Assembly (NCBI RefSeq): GCF_008386395.1
Contig: NZ_CP043761.1
Span: forward strand, 2,976,001-3,040,000
Length of the DNA: 64,000 nucleotides
Origin: Paenibacillus sp. 37
Lineage (GTDB): Bacteria > Bacillota > Bacilli > Paenibacillales > Paenibacillaceae
Direction of reading: 5' to 3'
Shown here: piece after piece, positions 30,601 through 39,600 of the stretch
Layout of the letters: each line of letters begins with the position of its first letter
How positions within the stretch are numbered: the stretch's first letter is position 1
Made by a program: the position numbers and the translations under genes
The notes under the pieces: generated by a model
Seen by the model: only the letters and a program-made list of their open reading frames with translations
The model's database searches: none
What the model was told of the DNA's origin: nothing

Positions 30601-33600
30601 TTGTGATTACGTATGATGGTAATAAATATGATTCATCCATCATCGAGCGTATGGATCAACATTTTAGGAGTGTGGCAGAACAAGTTACTTCAGCTGATCA
30701 TCATCAGCTTGCTGACATTCAACTTGTGATTGGTCAAGAGTGTGAGGTGCTCCTGAATTCTTTCAATAACTCTGATGCGGATTACCCGCGAAATATGACC
30801 ATTCATGAGCTATTCCAGCAGCAAGTTCGACGTACGCCTGATCGAATTGCTGTCCGGGATGAGCATCGTCATATGACGTACATGGAGCTGAATGAGCGTT
30901 CCAATCAACTGGCCCGTACGTTGTTTTCGCTTACAGGAGGAACAGAGCAATTCATTGGGATTATGGCGGATCGGTCAATCGATATGATCGTTGGCATTAT
31001 GGCAGTGTTAAAAGCGGGAGCCGCATATATACCTATTGATCCCACTTATCCGGATGATCGTATTAGCTATATGCTGGAGGATTCGGGCATCCGCCTGCTG
31101 GTAGTTTCTGAAAAAGGAATGGATCGTGGACTTCACCGGGGTTCATACGTTGTCTTGGAGGAAGAGAACTCGTATCACCTGGATGCAGGAAATCTGGAGA
31201 CATCCGTTCAGTCACATGATCTCGCCTATGTCATTTATACCTCAGGTACGACTGGGAATCCGAAGGGAACACTGATTGAGCATAAAAATGTCGTGCGTTT
31301 GTTGATCAATGACCGTAATCGATTTAATTTCAGCGAGAACGATGTATGGACGATGTTCCATTCCTTCTGTTTTGATTTTTCGGTGTGGGAGATGTATGGA
31401 GCACTGTTGTACGGAGGAACCTTACTTATCGTTCCACATCTGGTCGCCCAACAGCCTGGAGAATTCCTGCAATTATTAATCCGTGAAAAGGTAACCATTC
31501 TGAATCAGACGCCATCTTACTTCTATCGATTGATGCATGAGGAGGCAAAACGTCCGAGGAAGGAATTGAGTTTGCGAAAAGTCATTTTTGGCGGAGAAGC
31601 GCTAAGTCCGTCATTATTGACAGCATGGCATAAGCGTTATCCATCTACAAAATTAATTAATATGTACGGCATTACGGAGACTACGGTTCATGTTACCTAT
31701 AAGGAGATTACCCTGTCTGATATGCAAATGGGCAGAAGTAATATAGGTCAGCCCATCCCTACACTCCGGGCATATATTCTGAACCAGTATCTCCAATTAC
31801 AGCCTGTAGGATGTGCAGGTGAGCTATACGTTGCAGGAGAAGGGCTTGCCAGAGGATACCTCAACCGATCCAGTCTTACGGAAGAACGATTTGTCGAAGA
31901 TCCGTTCTATCCTGGTGAGAAAATGTATCGTTCAGGCGACTTGGCCAGATGGCGTGCAGATGGCAACATGGAGTACTTGGGCCGCATGGACCATCAGGTC
32001 AAAATTCGGGGATATCGAATTGAATTGGGTGAAATCGAACATCAATTGCTTCAGCTTCCTGTCGTCAAGGATGCATTCGTTGTAGCCAGGGCGGATGAAG
32101 AGCATACACAATATATCTGCGCATATATCACCCTAAACGAGGTAGCAGATGACGCAGTTACGCAACAGATCAGACAACAGTTGTCTCTTCAATTGCCGGA
32201 TTATATGATGCCAGCCTACATTGTAAAGATGGATCAATTGCCATTGACCTCCAACGGGAAAGTGGATCGTAAAGCGCTGCCAGCCCCGGAAGCGGGCATG
32301 TCTGCACTTGGGGGTTATGAAGCTCCGGGAAGCAGGGTGGAAGCGGAATTGCTTGCACTCTGGCATCAGCTTCTAAAGAATGACCGTATTGGCGTAAGCC
32401 ACAATTTCTTTGAAGTTGGAGGACACTCGCTGAAGGCTTCGGCTCTCGTATCTCGTGTCCATAAGGCATTCGGTGTGGCCATACCCTTGAGACAAGTATT
32501 TGCAACGCCTACGGTTAGAGCCTTGTCCCAGTGGATTGATTCTGCTCGTTCCAGCAAATATGTGACCATAACCAAAGCGGAAACCAAGGAGTTCTATCCG
32601 CTTTCGTCCGCACAAAAAAGGCTTTTTATTATGCATCAGCTGGAAGATTCGAGCCTGGCCTACAATATGCCTTATGCTATGAAAATATCTGGAAATCTGG
32701 ATGTACGCCAATTGGAAAGAGCCTTTCAGGATCTGATCAAGCGTCATGAATCATTCAGGACTTCCTTCCATATGGTTGATGGACAGCCAGTTCAACGAAT
32801 TGATCAACAGGTGGAATTCAGGATCACATCTCTCGAGCTGGGTGACCAGACTTTAGAAGCGTGGCAGGCGAGATTTGTACGTCCATTCAATCTGACTCAG
32901 GCTCCGTTGCTGCGGGTCGAACTTGTGCAGATGGGGCCGGCTGAATACAGTCTGATTATGGATATGCATCACATTATTGCGGACGGTGTTTCTATGGGCG
33001 TTTTGACCAGGGAGCTGATCGCCCTGTATGAAGGACAAACGTTTGAACCACTACAATTGCAATACAGGGATTATGCCGAGTGGCAGGCACTATCCAGAAC
33101 AACGGAAGTGATGCAGGCACAGAAGGACTACTGGCTCAGTGCCTATCAAGAGGAAGTCCCGCTCCTGGATCTGCCTATCGATTATGCAAGACCACAACAC
33201 CGCAATTATGAAGGCGAACTGTTTCCGTTCGAGTTATCTGAGGGTGTGTCGCAACGGCTGTCTCAATTGGCTCATCAAGAGGGCGTAACCTTATTTATGC
33301 TTCTGCTTGCTGGTTATACAACACTGTTACATCGATACACCGGGCAAGAGGATATCATCGTGGGGACACCAATAGCAGGTAATTCACAGCCGGAGCTGGA
33401 AAATGTAATCGGTTTGTTCATTAATACGCTGGCACTTCGGAATCGTCCCGTAGGCACGTTTACGTTCAAGGAGTATCTGAACGAGATCAAGGAGAACACA
33501 CTTCAGGCCTATGAAAACCAGGATTATGCATTTGATGAACTGGTTGAACAGCTTGCCTTGGCAAGAGATATGAGCCGAAGTGCCTTGTTTGATACGATGC

Positions 33601-36600
33601 TGGTATTCCAGAATTATGACAGTGAGGAGCTTGCGATAGAGGGTGTGCAATTCAGCTCACTTCCTCCAAGTAACATCCGATCCAAATTTGATATCACTTT
33701 AACCGCAATGGAAGCTGAGGGCCGGATCAAATGTGTATTTACGTACTCTACGGAGTTGTTTAAGCCTGAAACAATAGAGCGTATGGCAGGCCACCTGACT
33801 GAGTTGCTGGATAATATCAGTAACGATGCCGCGTTGCGGTTGCAGGATATTCAATTCATCACGTCAGAAGAGACAAAATCCATTATGCAGCTATCCTGTG
33901 GTCAACCTGTGCAATACAGAACAGATGCAGCCCTGATCGAACTGTTCGAGGAGCAAGTGAGGAAGTCATCCGGGCAACGGGCAGTTGTGTCAGGAGAAAA
34001 CGAATTATCTTATGAAGAGTTGAATCGCAGCGCTAATCAACTGGCTCGCTCGTTGAGAGCAAGAGGGGCTGTACCGAATTCGGTTATCGCAGTAAGCATT
34101 AATCCATCTGTGGACTTGATTATAAGCATGCTGGCCGTTCTTAAAACGGGAGCCATCTATTTACCGATTGATCCTGAGCAGACTGTGAACAGGACAAATG
34201 TTATTTTGAAAGACAGTCAGGCTATCCTTCTGTTGACGGATCATCCGTTGTCCAAGGAGTTATCTTTCAGTGGCGATGTGTGTCAGGTTAACGATGGCAG
34301 TATCGAGAGCTTTGACTACACGGATCTATCTCTGCCGACTTCGCCTGAACAGCAGGTCTATATGATCTATACATCAGGTTCAACAGGTACTCCGAAAGGT
34401 GTCTTGGTTCGCAACCGAAATATTGTTAATTACACACAATGGTTCATCCGCGAGGCGGGAATTTCTACGGCAGATCGAACGATGCTGATGTCTTCCAGTG
34501 CTTTTGATCTGGGATACACAGGTGTATTTTCATCCTTGTTGCAGGGCGGAGAGCTTCACGTTCCAAGCAAGGAAGACTACACCAATCCGGCTAGAGTATT
34601 ACAAATGATGGCTTCACAGCGTATCACATTCATCAAACTGACACCTTCATTATTCAATCTGCTGCTCCATGATCCTGCATTTACAGAATGGCAGCCTGTG
34701 CTGAGGCTGGTTGTGCTTGGTGGAGAGAAGACGAATACAACGGATGTGGAAAAGTATCTTCAAGAATATCCAAACAGCCGGATCATGAATCATTATGGTC
34801 CAACTGAAACGACGATTGGTGTCGTTTTTCATCACATATCGTCTGTAAATGTTCATTCCTTTATGGATTATCCGGTTATTGGCAGACCGATCGATAACAC
34901 AGCGGTATACGTGCTGGATAACCATAATCATCTGGTGCCCCGGGGTGTTTTCGGTGAAATTTGTGTTACGGGTGAAGCAGTATCCACCGGCTACTTCAAT
35001 CAAGCAGAACTGACCCGAGAGAAATTTGTTGAAGATCCATTTCAGCCGGGGCAGATCATGTACAAAACAGGAGATCTTGCCCGTTGGACACATGATGGTG
35101 AGCTGGAACTGGCAGGTCGGAAGGATAACCAGGTGAAAGTGCGTGGTTATCGGATTGAATTGGATGAAATCAAAAAACAAATGCTGCTTCTGGAAGGTGT
35201 ACGCGAGGCCGTTATCGTACCTGGAGCCCAGGAACAGGCTGCCGTACTCTGTGCCTATTTCACCGCAAACAGATCGATACCATTGGACGAAATTCGCATT
35301 CATCTGGGTGTCGAATTGCCTGAATATATGATTCCTACGCATTGTATGCAATTGGATACCCTGCCTCTGAACGGCAATGGGAAATTGGATGTACGTGCAC
35401 TTCCCGAACCGGATGCAAGCATGGGTGGAGAGACGGTCTATGAGGCCCCAAGAAACGAGGCGGAGAGGTTGCTCGTTTCGATCTGGGAAGAGGTGCTTGG
35501 CTTCAAGCCAATGGGCATTAACCATCACTTCTTTGCTTCCGGTGGTGATTCCATCAAAGCATTGCAAATTATATCCAGACTGTCCAGAGCTGGCAAAAAG
35601 CTCACCATGAAAGAGCTATTTGCCCATCCACAGATCAAGTTGCTGGGACGTTACATGAGAGAAGATTCCCTTATAAATCGGATGAAGCAGCCTGTGACGG
35701 GTCCAGTTGATCTTACACCCATCCAGAAGTCTTATTTCTTGCAGCATCAACGTACAGGAATGAACCACTTTAATCAGTCCCTGATGTTGTACCGCGAGGA
35801 GGGATTCAATCCAGAGACAGTCCGGCAGATCATGGAAGGGTTAATGATGCATCACGATGTCTTGCGGATGTCCTATCATGAGGAACAAGGCAAGGTGGTG
35901 CAGACCCAGCTCGATTATGAAGCAGGTCTTTTCCAAATGGAGGTACAGGACATGAACGGTCTTGATGAGCAGGAATTGTTCATCAAGGTGCAGCAGGCAG
36001 CCTCCCGTATACAGGAATCCATAGACATTTTCGAGGGGCCGCTGGTGCGAGCTGTCATTTTCAGAACCGATCAGGGAGATCACCTGCTCCTTGTAATCCA
36101 TCATATGATAATTGATGGTGTATCCTGGAAAATTTTATTGGAAGATTTGGCGATAGGATACCAGCAGCTTCTGGAAGGACAAGATCTTTCTTTTTATCCG
36201 ATTACGGATTCTTACCCGTACTATGCCTCTTTCCTGAACGACTATGCGAAGGGAGGGCGTCTCGCGAAAGAGCGGGCGTATTGGATCAAGACGGATCAGG
36301 AAGAGACCGGTTTTCTTCCAAGGCATGAAGTTCATCTGGATGAATACCGTTACGGTGATAATCGAATGAGCAGTGTGTCGCTGGACCGGGAGATGACCAC
36401 TCAACTTTTACGAGAGACAAACCAGGCCTACTATACCGAAATTAATGACATTCTACTGGCTGCTCTCGCTCTCTCCATCAGGAAGTGTGCAGGAGCGAGC
36501 AAAATTAAGGTAACGATGGAAGGTCACGGTCGCGAGCTTATGGGAGACGAATTGGATATCAGTCGTACAGTTGGCTGGTTTACAAGCAAATATCCGGTAT

Positions 36601-39600
36601 GTATCGATCTCGGGAATGAGGAAGGGCTTGGCACAACGATCAAGGATGTTAAAGAGCAGCTAAGAAGAGTTCCAGCCAAAGGAATCGGTTACGGCATATT
36701 GAAGTATATGTCCAATGAGTTGCCAATGTTGAAAGAGCAGACACCGCCCCTGTTGTTTAACTATTTGGGACAGATGGATCAGGACATCAATAGTGGTCTG
36801 TTTCGTTCTTCCTGGTTGTCAGCAGGCAATCCGGTTGGTGATGATGTGATTCGTGCCAATCCAATGGAAGTTATTGCCTATGTGGCTGATGGTCAATTGA
36901 TGATTAACATCACTTACAATCACAAGTTGTTTGATGAATCCATTGTAGTGAACTTTGCAACAACCTACCAAAAAATGCTTCAACAGGTCATTGAACATTG
37001 CGCGCAGCAACAGCAGGCCGAAAAAACGCCATCCGATTATGGAGATCCATATGTAACGCTGCAAAATTTGAAAGTGATTACGCAAAAGTTCGGCCCAGAG
37101 CGAATTGAGAAAATATATCCTTTGGCCAACATGCAGCGCGGGATGCTGTACCATGCACTTGAGAATCGCGGAGACAGGGTTTATTTTGAGCAGCTGATCA
37201 TGAATATCAGAGGAAATCTTGACATTGATCGGTTTCAGGAGAGTCTGACCCTGTTGATGCAACGTCACGAAATGCTTCGTGCTTCCATTGAATACCAAGT
37301 TACGGAAGAGCCGCGGAATATTATTTGTCAAAACCGCGGGGCTGCTTTTGTATACCGGGATCTTCGAGGATTGCCAGAACAGGACAGAGGCACTCGTGTA
37401 TTGTCAATTGCTATGGAGGACAAAAGAAAAGGCTTTGACCTTGGAAAAGATACACTGGTTCGATTTGAATTGTTGCAGACCAATGAGGAGCAATACTCGT
37501 TAATCTGGAGTAACCATCATATCTTGCTTGATGGCTGGGCAAGAGGCATCATTCTTGCAGAGCTGGTCCATCTCTATGAATGCAAACGTACTGGGAAAAA
37601 CATTCAGCTCCACGAGCCTGTACCTTACAGTGAATATGTGGAATGGTTGCAGGCGTTGAACAAGGATGAAGCCATCTCGTACTGGAGGAATTATCTGGGC
37701 GGATATGAGAACAAGGTTCAGTTGCCAGCAGGAGCTTCTCGTTCATTGAACGATGGGGTCACTCCACAGGAGCATCAATTCCGCATTTCCAGACAGCTCA
37801 CGAAGCAAATGAATGACCTTGCCAACCGGAACCATGTCACATTTTATACGGTTATGCAGTGTGTCTGGGGAATCATGCTTGCGAAGTACAACGATACTTC
37901 GGATGTCGTCTTTGGAACGGTGGTATCCGGGAGAGAAGCGCAGGTAAGAGGGATTGAAAACATGGTTGGTTTATTTATCAACACCATTCCTGCACGGATT
38001 CAATGGGATGAGGGACATACCTTCAAACAACTGGTTGGAGATATGCAGGCCTTATCGATTGAAGGGAGTCAGCATCACCATCTGGGTCTGGCTGAAATTG
38101 CGTCTTTGAGCAGTCTGAAAAGAGATTTGATCGATCATATTATGGTTTTTGAAAATTACTCGGTGGATTCAAGTCTCGTGGAACAGGGCGCGAGTGATAT
38201 TGGGTTTGTCATTGAGGATGTCCATAGTCAGGAACAGACGAATTATGGATTCAATCTCATTGCAATACCTGGTGAAGAGCTTGTAATCAAGTTTGCTTAT
38301 GATTCGGGCAAATATGATGAAGCCCTGATGAAAGTCATGGAAGACCATATGCTTACGCTGTTGAAACAAATTGTGACAGATGAAAACTTGCGGGTTGATG
38401 ATATCCAAATCATGACCAAACAAGAGCAGGTCATCCTGTTGGATCAGTACAACGATACCGCATCAGCCTATCCAAAGGGCAAAATGATGCATCAGTTGGT
38501 CAGTGAACAGGCCGCCAAGACTCCTGAACATATTGCCGTAGCGTTGGGCGATAATGCGCTGACTTACAATCAGCTCGACATAAAATCGAATCAATTGGCA
38601 AGACATTTAAAGGCTATCCATGTTGGTCCAGGTTCCATGGTGGGTATTATGGTTGAGCGCTCACCCGAGATGATTGTTGGCATTCTGGCTATTATGAAGG
38701 CGGGCGGAGCGTATGTGCCCATTGACCCGGAATATCCCGCAGAACGAATTACATTTATTTTGGAGGATAGCGGTTCACCGATTATATTGGAAATGGGAGA
38801 AGGCCATACCGTGTCAGGCAGAACATCCGTAGCGATTGATGCGGATTATAGCCATTATTCAGCAGAACCATTGGAACTGCAAGCTGGACCGGAGGATATA
38901 GCGTATATGATTTATACCTCAGGATCGACCGGGAAACCAAAAGGCACAATGATTCCGCACAGCGGTCTGATCAACTATATTTTCTGGGCGAAGGACGTTT
39001 ATTTGCAGAATCAGGAGCTTGATTTTGCCCTGTACTCTTCCTTTGCGTTTGATTTGACGATCACTTCGATCTTTACACCGCTGGTTACTGGAAATAAAAT
39101 AGTGGTATATCCAACCAGCGGAGATGAACCGGTGATCCTGAATGTATTCAGGGATCGGCAAGCAGGCGTGGTTAAATTGACACCATCACATCTGAATCTG
39201 ATTAAGGATATGGACAATACCCGTTCCAGTATCAAGTGCCTGATTGTAGGTGGTGAGGACCTGAAATCGGAATTGGCTCGGGAAGTGTACGAAAGTTTCG
39301 GAGGCAAGGTTCAGATCTTTAATGAATATGGGCCAACGGAAACGGTTGTAGGCTGTATGATCCATCCGTACAATCCCGAGACGGACACGAGAATCTCAGT
39401 ACCTATTGGGAAACCTGCTGCAAATGTACAGTTATATGTGCTGAATCAACAGCAGCAACTGCTTCCGGCTGGTTCACCAGGGGAACTTTACATTGGAGGT
39501 GATGGAGTATCCCGAGGATACTTCGGACGTCCAGAACTAACGGTGCAGAAGTTTGTACCCAATCCGTTCAAAGAAGGGACTACCCTATACCGGACAGGTG

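Noticed and set aside
34650..35567. Minus-strand open frame of 305 codons inside bacC
   Set aside because: It lies opposite conserved adenylation-domain coding sequence (Asp module), has no ribosome site or family motif, and is rich in residues typical of antisense frames.
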